DNA from: a bacterium
Lineage (GTDB): Bacteria > Armatimonadota > Fimbriimonadia > Fimbriimonadales > GBS-DC
Length of the DNA stretch: 8,437 bases
NCBI GenBank assembly: GCA_029335935.2
Contig: JARJMV020000122.1
Location: forward strand, 1 to 8,437
Reading direction: 5' to 3'
Below, in pieces: positions 1 to 5,718 of this stretch. Under the pieces are notes generated by a model. It was not told where the DNA came from and did not search any database. It was given only the letters and a program-made list of their open reading frames with translations. Position 1 is the first letter of the stretch, and each line of letters starts with the position of its first letter. Both the position numbers and the translations under genes were made by a program.

Positions 1-60
1 TCGTCGGCGGGGACGCCGACGCTACGCGGTGGTGTGTGTCGTCGGCGGGGACGACGACGC
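1..60. repeat. Pair of near-identical palindromic repeats (22 bp)
   Basis: Two 22-bp copies lie at 1-22 and 39-60 and match at 21 of 22 positions; the one difference is C16 versus A54. Copy 1 contains a perfect 8-bp inverted repeat, CGTCGGCG (2-9) and CGCCGACG (14-21), around a GGGA loop. In copy 2 the single change breaks one base pair of the same stem. Copy 1 starts at the window edge, so the array may continue to the left. The pair lies about 125-185 bp beyond the acyl-CoA dehydrogenase stop, in non-coding DNA. It could be a dispersed palindromic repeat family or part of a terminator region; the sequence alone does not decide. Confidence 0.6.
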
Positions 61-80
61 GACGGATTTGGGGGTTCGTT

Positions 81-138
81 GCGACGCTAAGAATGGCGTC
101 GCACCTTACTTACACGACGCTAAGAATGGCAGCGCACC
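81..138. repeat. Second pair of palindromic repeats with conserved TAAGAATG loop
   Basis: Two 24-bp copies lie at 82-105 and 115-138, offset by 33 bp, and match at 22 of 24 positions. Copy 1, extended by one base, forms a perfect 7-bp stem, GCGACGC (81-87) and GCGTCGC (96-102), around the 8-nt loop TAAGAATG. Copy 2 keeps the loop and the left arm but carries two changes in the right arm (A131, G132) that break two central pairs. The family differs from the pair at 1-60 but has the same design: two copies, with changes only in the right arm. No protein-coding potential is evident here. Confidence 0.6.
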
Positions 139-146
139 CGATTGGC

Positions 147-170
147 GAGCTGTGAACTCAAGAACAGCTC
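147..170 (-). terminator. Possible weak terminator hairpin after acyl-CoA dehydrogenase
   Basis: A perfect 7-bp inverted repeat, GAGCTGT (147-153) and ACAGCTC (164-170), encloses a 10-nt loop. It lies 13 bp beyond the TAA stop (184-186) of the minus-strand dehydrogenase gene. No U-run follows on the minus strand, so it is not a canonical intrinsic terminator. It may act in 3'-end stabilisation or together with the palindromes further left. Confidence 0.35.
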
Positions 171-183
171 CACTTCGAGGAGC

Positions 184-1788
184 TTAGCTTTGCCGCACCG
201 TTTGCCACACCGCCTCATAGAGTGGCGCGAGTGGCTGGGCGGGCACATTTATCTGTGCGTGCAAATCTGCCGACCAGCCCAGCAGTTGACGGCGCACATG
301 TTCGTGATAGAGCGCGGTCATCGCTTGGTGCGCATGGCTGCGCGTGAGTTGCGCTCGTGCATGCGCCGAGTCGAGCAGGTAGAGTGCAATCAGCGCGTCG
401 GCGAGGGGTTCCACCAGCAGTTGGGGCGGCTCGGCGTGTGATTGCAGGGCGTCCAGCGCGGTTGCACTGAGGCGTCGCAACGCCCCAATCGTTCCCTCCA
501 CTGTGTCGGTCTCGCCAGTTTGCATGCTTATGGGCATCCACAGCCCCTTGCGCCGCGCGTAGATGAGCCGCTCCACCAAGTTCAGGCGGTTAATTTCGTT
601 GGTGCCCTCGTAGATACGGTTCACGCGCGTATCTCGGTAGAGCGCGGCGATCGGATACTCCTCGCTGTAGCCGTAGCCGCCGTGGATTTGCAGGGCGTCG
701 TCGACCACTTGGTGCAGGGCTTCGGTGGCGGCGACTTTGAGCAAGGCGCACTCGGCGGCGTAGTGCGCCGCCGCCTCTTGCCACACCGCCTGACGCGATG
801 CGCCCTCTGCGTGGAACGCACGCTCCAAATCGTCGGCAAGCCGATAGAGCGCGCTCTCGACGGCGTAGATTAGCGTCGCGCCCCACGCCAACTTGCGCCA
901 TACCAACGGATACTCGATAATCGCGCGCCCGAACTGCTTGCGCTCGGCAGCGTACTCATAGCCGATGCGCCACGCCTCTTTGGCGACCCCTAACGCCGCC
1001 GCGCCAATCTTGAACCGCCCTAAGTTCAGGGTGTAGAGCGCGACATGCGCGCCCTCGCCCTCCGCGCCCAGACGGTTCTCAGCTGGCACACGCACCTTGT
1101 CAAACACCACCCGGCAAGTCGAGGAGCCGTGCAGCCCCATCTTATGCTCCTCGCGCTCTATGAGCAAGCCCGGTCCGCGCTCCACCAAGAACGCTGTGAA
1201 CCGCTCGCCTTCCACTTGGGCGAAGGTCACGAACAGGTCGGCGAAGCTGGCGTTGGTAATCCAGATTTTATTGCCTGTGATGAGGTAGGCTTCGTCTTGT
1301 CGATCGGCGCGGGTGCGTGCAGAGAGCGCGTCGGAGCCTGACTCTGGCTCTGTGAGGGCATACGCGCCGATATACTCGCCTGTGGTGAGCTTGGGCAGAT
1401 AGCGGCGTTGTTGTGTCTCCGTGCCGAACAGCAGTAAAGGCATACTGCCCACGCTGGTATGCACCGCGTGCGAGACGGCGAAAGAGGGTTGCAGGGCGGT
1501 CTTCTCAGTAATCAGCGCGGAGGTGGTCTTGGGTAAGCCCAGCCCGCCAAACTCGGTGGGCACATCGATGCCGAGCAATCCCAACATTGCGGCGTCGATG
1601 AGGAGTTCGCGCATCTGCGCAGGCTCGCCGTGTTCCAGACGCTTCACATACGGGTTCACCTGCTCGCGGACGAACCGCTCGACGGCGTCTGCCATCTGGC
1701 GCGATTCAGCATCGAACTGCTCTGGCGTGAACATCGTCGGGGGCGTTTCCGTCAAGAACGCCCCTGTATGGCGCATCGTCGCTTCCAT
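184..1788 (-). CDS. Acyl-CoA dehydrogenase (FadE/YusJ-like, C-terminally extended)
   Basis: FAD-dependent oxidation of an acyl-CoA to the trans-2-enoyl-CoA, the first step of a beta-oxidation round, passing electrons to ETF in the cytoplasm. The 534-aa product has the N-terminal helical domain (about 30-140), the beta domain with signature ALTEPESGSD (145-154), and the C-terminal helical domain with QIHGGYGYSEEYP (367-379). RIYEGTNEI (391-399) carries the probable catalytic Glu394, at the position used by medium-chain dehydrogenases. About 115 residues follow residue 420. Ordinary family members have about 380 residues; this extended form resembles the Bacillus FadE/YusJ type. Two starts are possible: ATG 1788, or ATG 1776 (residue 5), which has GGAAG five bases upstream and may be the true one. 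It starts 18 bp after the DUF2752 gene and is probably last in the operon. The chain length of the substrate cannot be told. Confidence 0.95.
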   Translation of the reverse strand: MEATMRHTGAFLTETPPTMFTPEQFDAESRQMADAVERFVREQVNPYVKRLEHGEPAQMRELLIDAAMLGLLGIDVPTEFGGLGLPKTTSALITEKTALQPSFAVSHAVHTSVGSMPLLLFGTETQQRRYLPKLTTGEYIGAYALTEPESGSDALSARTRADRQDEAYLITGNKIWITNASFADLFVTFAQVEGERFTAFLVERGPGLLIEREEHKMGLHGSSTCRVVFDKVRVPAENRLGAEGEGAHVALYTLNLGRFKIGAAALGVAKEAWRIGYEYAAERKQFGRAIIEYPLVWRKLAWGATLIYAVESALYRLADDLERAFHAEGASRQAVWQEAAAHYAAECALLKVAATEALHQVVDDALQIHGGYGYSEEYPIAALYRDTRVNRIYEGTNEINRLNLVERLIYARRKGLWMPISMQTGETDTVEGTIGALRRLSATALDALQSHAEPPQLLVEPLADALIALYLLDSAHARAQLTRSHAHQAMTALYHEHVRRQLLGWSADLHAQINVPAQPLAPLYEAVWQTVRQS

Positions 1789-1806
1789 AACATAAGGATA
1801 CCTTAC

Positions 1807-2274
1807 TTACGGTTGCCACAGTGCGAACCGTATCACCCCGTGCGCCAGCCACAGCGACATCAACAGGGTGAGTATCCAGTTGAGTCGCGACAGTTCGATG
1901 CGCAGGCTACGCCCGATAAGGAGGGCGGCGAGGCTATTGAGCGCGACCGCGGCGGTTGCAGCCACAATCAGGAAGCCGATGGGGTTCGCCCGCCACGCCA
2001 GCGCGAACTGTCCGTGCAGGATGGCGCTGACGCTGGTGGTCAGCCCGCACGAGGGGCAAGGACGCCCCGTGAGATGATAGACAGTACATGGCGGCAGCCC
2101 CAACTGCTGATGCGTGCCGTGCCCAGCAGGGTTCGGCGTGAGGTACAGCCCGATACCGACCATCGTCGCCGCGCCCAGCAGCAGCAGCGCGTGGCTCCAA
2201 CGCGCCCAGCCCTGCACAGGCGTCAGCTGCACCCACTCGTGCCCTCGAGGAGCCATAGAGTTCAATCCGCCCAT
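1807..2274 (-). CDS. DUF2752 family membrane protein
   Basis: Small integral membrane protein of unknown function. From the ATG at 2274 it has 155 residues. It shows a first hydrophobic segment (about 27-46), then the family signature PPC (62-64) followed by TGRPCPSCGLT (69-79), then HG and NP motifs and two more hydrophobic segments (about 98-121 and 132-152). The Cys pair of CPSC suggests metal or redox chemistry, but no function is established for the family. The usual Arg after CGxT is a Thr here (CGLTT). The start is uncertain. The frame opens at a TTG at 2295 without a convincing ribosome site; ATG 2274 overlaps the upstream gene by 13 bp, and ATG 2256 begins 5 bp after that gene's TGA, suiting reinitiation. 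The gene sits between the barrel gene and the dehydrogenase gene. Confidence 0.8.
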   Translation of the reverse strand: MGGLNSMAPRGHEWVQLTPVQGWARWSHALLLLGAATMVGIGLYLTPNPAGHGTHQQLGLPPCTVYHLTGRPCPSCGLTTSVSAILHGQFALAWRANPIGFLIVAATAAVALNSLAALLIGRSLRIELSRLNWILTLLMSLWLAHGVIRFALWQP

Positions 2275-2879
2275 AGCCTTATCATGATACTCCAACTCGT
2301 GCGCCCGCGTATCACTGCGCCGCGCACCTCCGTTAGGTTATTCGGTCGCCACGCCAGCGCTGCGTTGATCTGCTCGCCCGTATGCTCCGCGCGAAGGAAA
2401 AGCTGATTGGTCAGGGGCACATCGAAGCCGAGAAAGAATCTCGACGTCTGCCCCCCGCTGAAGCCGAGATGCACGCGCAAGTCGTGGTCTAACGGCGTCT
2501 CGCCCAGTGCGGCGATGCCATACGAGATTGCTACGAAGTAGCCTCGCCCTTGCGCGGTGCGATTGAGTGCATCCACCACGCCCACCGAGACGCCCGGCGC
2601 GTAGCCTGGAATCTCTGGGTAGAGGCTATATTGCAGGTTATAGACCTCCAGGCGCGAGTCGAAGCCTGTGCGCGCGCCCTGCACCTCCCAGAGGTTGCCG
2701 ATTCGGAAGTTGACCAGCACGCGCTCGCGTTCGGGCGCGCCTGCCAGCACGCCTGCTTCTATCGCCATGCGCTCAGGATAGAGCAGCTTGCCTGTCGGGA
2801 TTTCAATAAGGCGGTCGGCAGAGGCGACGCTGATCGCCGTCGCTGCGCCGCCGACAGCGAGCCATCGCTGAAGCCTCAC
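2262..2879 (-). CDS. Exported beta-barrel-like protein (possible YjbH-type), function unknown
   Basis: I do not recognise this 205-aa protein with certainty. It begins with a Sec-type signal peptide: basic MRLQR, a hydrophobic stretch (about 7-19) and a likely cleavage after ASA (19-21). The rest is a run of alternating short strands separated by polar turns, for example 54-60, 76-86, 97-103, 114-120, 134-140, 147-152, 159-164, 171-177 and 195-202. This suggests an outer-membrane barrel of roughly ten strands. The stretch PGVSVGVVDAL (95-105) followed by GYFVAISYG (113-121) recalls YjbH-like exopolysaccharide-associated barrel proteins, but the match is only by eye. The start is GTG at 2879, overlapping the cytochrome stop by 4 bp (GTGA), with an AGGTGA ribosome site 4 bases upstream. 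That coupling ties it to the cytochrome gene. It ends in RLWAD rather than the usual terminal aromatic residue of outer-membrane proteins. Confidence 0.65.
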   Translation of the reverse strand: MRLQRWLAVGGAATAISVASADRLIEIPTGKLLYPERMAIEAGVLAGAPERERVLVNFRIGNLWEVQGARTGFDSRLEVYNLQYSLYPEIPGYAPGVSVGVVDALNRTAQGRGYFVAISYGIAALGETPLDHDLRVHLGFSGGQTSRFFLGFDVPLTNQLFLRAEHTGEQINAALAWRPNNLTEVRGAVIRGRTSWSIMIRLWAD

Positions 2880-3850
2880 CAGGTCACCTGTGCTTCGTAC
2901 AGTACGCGGGCTTGCTCGTCGGGGAGGTCGCGGTTGCGCTTATGGAGCACGCGCACCGTTGCCGCTGTCGCGCCGTCGGGGATGGGCGCGCGGATGACCC
3001 TGCGCTCGCCTGGTTTGAGGCGCGTATCGTTGCCATCGATGGCGCCGTTATCCGCCAGCAGCGTCTGGTGCTTGCCCAGCTCGGCGCCCCCTTGCAGGAA
3101 GCGCGCCTCCACAATCACGACCACATATTCGGGACCCGTGGGCACGGTATGCCCCACCTCGACGCTCTCCAGCTTGATTTGGAGGTAGTCGTCGCGTCGC
3201 TCGTGCGCCATCTTGACGCCTTTTTGGAACATTGCGGGCGTCGCGCCCTCGAACCTGTGGATGCGCGCTTTGCGGGCAGGCAAACCGTCGCCTGTGGCAA
3301 TCGGTCGCTCCAGCACGGGCATGTGGCAGTTCACGCAGCCGTTAGGGTCTTTGCCCCACTCGCTCTGCTTGTACCAGTCCACCGTGCCGAAGATTTCGTG
3401 GCAAGTGGCGCACATGTCGACGGTTCCGAACTTCTCGTTGTTCACGGTGGCGTGCGCGTCGGTTTTTGTGCCCAGTGCGCCGTGATATGCGCCATCGGCG
3501 TCTTGGTGGCAGCTGATGCAGTCGATGCCGTGGGCGCGGTCGGCGTCGCGCAGGCTCGGATGCTCGCCGAAGCCTTTAGCGAGGATAGGTTCGGGCGCGT
3601 GGCAGGGCAAGCACATCTTCAGCGTGCGGTTGCGCGAGGTCTGTCCGAAGGTCTCGCTCTCCCACGCGGCGGCATGGCGCGATTCCGCCCAATCTTTCGC
3701 CTCGTTGGGGTGGCAGGTCTGGCAGTCGCCGCGGGTTCGGGGTAGTTCGGCTGCTGCCTCAACGGGCTTGTCTTGCGTCGTGTGCGCTGCGCCCAGCAGC
3801 ATCAGCGCGAACGCCGTCACGGAGACACTCCATCCAACAACGGTATGCAT
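2876..3850 (-). CDS. Five-haem c-type cytochrome, cytochrome c554-like
   Basis: A periplasmic or membrane-anchored electron carrier of 324 residues. An N-terminal hydrophobic segment (about 3-22) is a Sec signal or anchor. Five CxxCH haem-binding motifs follow: CQTCH 43-47, CLPCH 80-84, CISCH 111-115, CATCH 147-151 and CVNCH 172-176. The order with SRHA (57-60) before haem 2 and AHGIDC (106-111) before haem 3 resembles the cytochrome c554 superfamily. His59, His97, His107 and His123 could be distal ligands. The C-terminal half (about 190-324) has no haem motif; it looks like a beta-sandwich with GHTVPTG (233-239), a sequence seen in that superfamily. The ATG at 3850 has no clear ribosome site. 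The next gene overlaps by 4 bp. It is the first gene of the probable four-gene operon. The physiological donor and acceptor are not apparent, and no catalytic haem with a different motif (such as CxxCK) is present. Confidence 0.9.
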   Translation of the reverse strand: MHTVVGWSVSVTAFALMLLGAAHTTQDKPVEAAAELPRTRGDCQTCHPNEAKDWAESRHAAAWESETFGQTSRNRTLKMCLPCHAPEPILAKGFGEHPSLRDADRAHGIDCISCHQDADGAYHGALGTKTDAHATVNNEKFGTVDMCATCHEIFGTVDWYKQSEWGKDPNGCVNCHMPVLERPIATGDGLPARKARIHRFEGATPAMFQKGVKMAHERRDDYLQIKLESVEVGHTVPTGPEYVVVIVEARFLQGGAELGKHQTLLADNGAIDGNDTRLKPGERRVIRAPIPDGATAATVRVLHKRNRDLPDEQARVLYEAQVTW

Positions 3851-3988
3851 GGCGTCGGTTAGATTCGCCCCTGCAGGGCGCGATTCCTGCCGATTCGAAG
3901 CGACGGCGTTAGTCCGCCCGACGAACCGATGTGGCTACTGCAGAATCTGATGGGGCGATCGCGGGGCAGAGCCTGCGTGGGTTATGAG

Positions 3989-4012
3989 CGCGGGACGCGG
4001 CGGCGTCCCGCG
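3989..4012 (-). terminator. GC-rich hairpin after cheX, candidate terminator
   Basis: A perfect 9-bp inverted repeat, CGCGGGACG (3989-3997) and CGTCCCGCG (4004-4012), encloses a 6-nt loop. It starts 18 bp beyond the cheX stop (4031-4033) on the minus strand. No U-tract follows (CTCATAACC), so it is not a textbook intrinsic terminator, but its position at the end of a six-gene operon fits a transcription end or an RNA-stabilising structure. The rest of the 3851-4030 gap also holds the 10-bp palindrome CCCTGCAGGG upstream of the cytochrome gene. I find no convincing promoter for that gene. Confidence 0.45.
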
Positions 4013-4030
4013 TGTCCCCTGAAGAGGCGT

Positions 4031-4498
4031 CTACTTGCTGCGTTCGCATAGCCCAACATTGATTTCCAAGTCGCCCATCTCGGTCTGCAGCGGCACTACC
4101 AGCGTCGGGATTTCCAGCGTGCTGATGCGCACATTCGTGCCTCGGATGAGGCTGGGCGGCGAGAGGTTGCACTGGATGCCCAGCGACGCGAGCTCGGTGA
4201 GCGCCGCGCCCGAAATCATGTTGCCCAGCTCGGCAATCGCGCTGGCGGCTAACTCATCGAAGGTGCGGATGGTCGTGCCCAGCATCTTGGAGGCGATTTT
4301 ATCTGCCGTGAAGACCGACATGCCGATAATAATCTGCCCCTCCAGCTGACCTGTGACGCCCAGCACGATGTTGCACTGTTGCGAGGTGAAGATGCCCTTG
4401 CGCGCGCTGAGTTGCCCCTTCTGCGGCGTGACGCCGATCATCATCTGGAAGACATTAAACGCCGCGCTGATGAACGGATTGATGTATTCTGCCTTCAC
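4031..4498 (-). CDS. cheX: CheY-P phosphatase CheX
   Basis: Cytoplasmic phosphatase of the CheC/CheX/FliY family that removes phosphate from CheY-P and so ends the motor signal. The 155-aa length matches CheX. The opening MKAEYINPFI is characteristic, and the helix AIAELGNMISG (88-97... within residues 87-97) carries the single ExxN active-site motif, Glu90 and Asn93, the pair known to position water in this family. CheX normally dimerises through its sheet. The start is GTG at 4496-4498, behind a purine-rich GGAGGGAGGA ribosome site 6 bases upstream; no upstream ATG fits better. It lies 15 bp after cheY and is the last gene of the operon, so the phosphatase is made together with its substrate. 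Confidence 0.93.
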   Translation of the reverse strand: MKAEYINPFISAAFNVFQMMIGVTPQKGQLSARKGIFTSQQCNIVLGVTGQLEGQIIIGMSVFTADKIASKMLGTTIRTFDELAASAIAELGNMISGAALTELASLGIQCNLSPPSLIRGTNVRISTLEIPTLVVPLQTEMGDLEINVGLCERSK

Positions 4499-4513
4499 GC
4501 TCGTTCCTCCCTC

Positions 4514-4873
4514 CTATGCCGCTTTCTGCACGGCTTCCTGGATTCGTTCGGGCTGGAACGGCTTCACGATGAAGTCCTTCGCGCCCGCCTGAATCGCCTC
4601 TACGACGATTTGCTTTTGTCCCATCGCGGTACACATCACCACTTTGGCGTTGGGGTCTTTGGCGCGGATGGCTTTGAGCGCCTCCAACCCGTCCATTTCG
4701 GGCATGGTGATGTCCATAAACACCAGGTCGGGTTTGTGTTGCTCGTAGAGTTCGACAGCTTCGCGCCCGTTGGACGCTTCGGCAACCACTTCGAGACCGT
4801 TCTGCGTGAGGATGTTCTTGAGCGTCACGCGCATAAACAGCGCGTCGTCCGTAATCATGATGCGTTTCGCCAT
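4514..4873 (-). CDS. cheY: Chemotaxis response regulator CheY
   Basis: Single-domain receiver of 119 residues, phosphorylated by CheA and then binding the flagellar switch. All key residues are present: the acidic pair Asp9-Asp10, the phospho-acceptor Asp54 in FMDITMPEMDG (52-62), Thr82 in CTAMG, and Lys104 in VKPF (103-106). There is no output domain. The sequence around MDITMPEMDG and AGAKDFIVKPFQP is of the Thermotoga/Firmicutes type. ATG 4873 is preceded by AGGAGGT at 4880-4886, six bases upstream. The ribosome site and the first codons lie inside the end of cheR, a 19-bp overlap. CheX follows 15 bp later. Confidence 0.95.
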   Translation of the reverse strand: MAKRIMITDDALFMRVTLKNILTQNGLEVVAEASNGREAVELYEQHKPDLVFMDITMPEMDGLEALKAIRAKDPNAKVVMCTAMGQKQIVVEAIQAGAKDFIVKPFQPERIQEAVQKAA

Positions 4874-5718
4874 CGTTGAACCTCCTGTTGTGGTTTCTGA
4901 TAGAAGAACGCGCTGGGGTTCTCGAACCCAATCTGCGCGTAGTTGAAGATACGCTCCGTGTTGCCCAAGAACAGGTAGCCACCTGGGCGGAGCGATTGGT
5001 GGAACTCTCGGAAGATGCGGTCCTTCGCCTCATCCGAGAAATAGATGACGACATTCCTGCAGGCGATGAGGTCGAACCCTCTGGGATAGGGGTCGGAGAG
5101 CAGGTTGTGTCGCTCGAACTTCAGATAGCGTTTGAGTGCAGGGTCTGCCTCGTACTGGGTGCGCCCGTTCTCTTGGAAAGCGCGGAAGTATTTCTGTTTA
5201 TATTCGGGGGGCACGCTGCGCAGGTCGCTCTCGGCGAATACGCCGCGCCGCGCACGTTCCAGCACCTCTTGGTCGATGTCGGTGCCCAGTATCTGATGCG
5301 AGCGGTTCGGCGCAAGCTCATGCAGCAGTATCGCCAAGCTATACGCCTCCGCGCCGTAGGAGCTACCCGCGCTCCAGAGCTTCAACTGCATGCTATTCTT
5401 GAGCAGCTCGGGCAACACCTGCTTCCTCAGGATTTCGTACTGCTCGGGGTTGCGGAACAGCTCGGACACATTGATGGCGAGTCGGTCGATGAAGCCACGC
5501 AGGCGCGCCTCGTCCGCCGCCAAGTGCGCAAAGTAGTCGGTGAACTTCCGATAGCCTGCACGCTCCATCATCGTGTAGATGCGACGATAGGTCTGCTCGA
5601 ACTTGTATTGGTCTAAGTCGAGCCCCGTGCGTTTTTTGAGTAGCTGTTTGAACTGCTCGAAGTCGCGCAGCAGTTCGGGCGTCTTCGGAATGTTTAGGCT
5701 GCCTGGGATTTGCTGCAT
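4855..5718 (-). CDS. cheR: Chemotaxis protein methyltransferase CheR
   Basis: Transfers methyl groups from S-adenosylmethionine to receptor glutamates during adaptation. From ATG 5718 it has 287 residues. It has the N-terminal helical domain (about 1-85) ending in AINVSELFRN (81-90, the NxTxFFR-type motif), then the Rossmann methyltransferase domain with LWSAGSSYGAEAYSLA (114-129), TDID (146-149), and DLIACRNVVIYF (216-227). The SAM motif reads GAEA where many CheR proteins have GEEP. The C-terminal pentapeptide-binding loop cannot be judged by eye. The frame is open up to 5826, but ATG 5718 is chosen because GAGGGGGTGA sits at 5726-5735, seven bases upstream, and homologues begin there. It overlaps cheB by 25 bp and cheY by 19 bp, which suggests translational coupling. 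Confidence 0.95.
   Translation of the reverse strand: MQQIPGSLNIPKTPELLRDFEQFKQLLKKRTGLDLDQYKFEQTYRRIYTMMERAGYRKFTDYFAHLAADEARLRGFIDRLAINVSELFRNPEQYEILRKQVLPELLKNSMQLKLWSAGSSYGAEAYSLAILLHELAPNRSHQILGTDIDQEVLERARRGVFAESDLRSVPPEYKQKYFRAFQENGRTQYEADPALKRYLKFERHNLLSDPYPRGFDLIACRNVVIYFSDEAKDRIFREFHQSLRPGGYLFLGNTERIFNYAQIGFENPSAFFYQKPQQEVQRWRNAS

Noticed and set aside
1..138. CRISPR array
   Set aside because: The repeats are of two unrelated kinds, only two copies each, with short unequal spacers of 9-16 bp, and no cas genes are near.
1794..1804. Small inverted repeat AAGG-N3-CCTT before the dehydrogenase gene, and an 11-base match (ACCTTACTTAC) to 103-113
   Set aside because: Both are too short to separate from chance without a genome-wide count.
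1630..2406. Plus-strand open frame of 258 codons
   Set aside because: It runs antisense across three supported genes; its composition is rich in Arg, Gln and His with no family resemblance.
2912..3745. Long plus-strand open frame of 277 codons
   Set aside because: It is antisense to the cytochrome gene, whose five haem motifs prove the minus-strand frame; long antisense frames are expected in GC-rich DNA.
3867..3876. 10-bp palindrome around CTGCAG upstream of the cytochrome gene as an operator
   Set aside because: A single short palindrome with no second copy and no visible promoter next to it.
4876..5616. Plus-strand open frame of 246 codons
   Set aside because: It is antisense to cheR and shows no recognisable domain or ribosome site.
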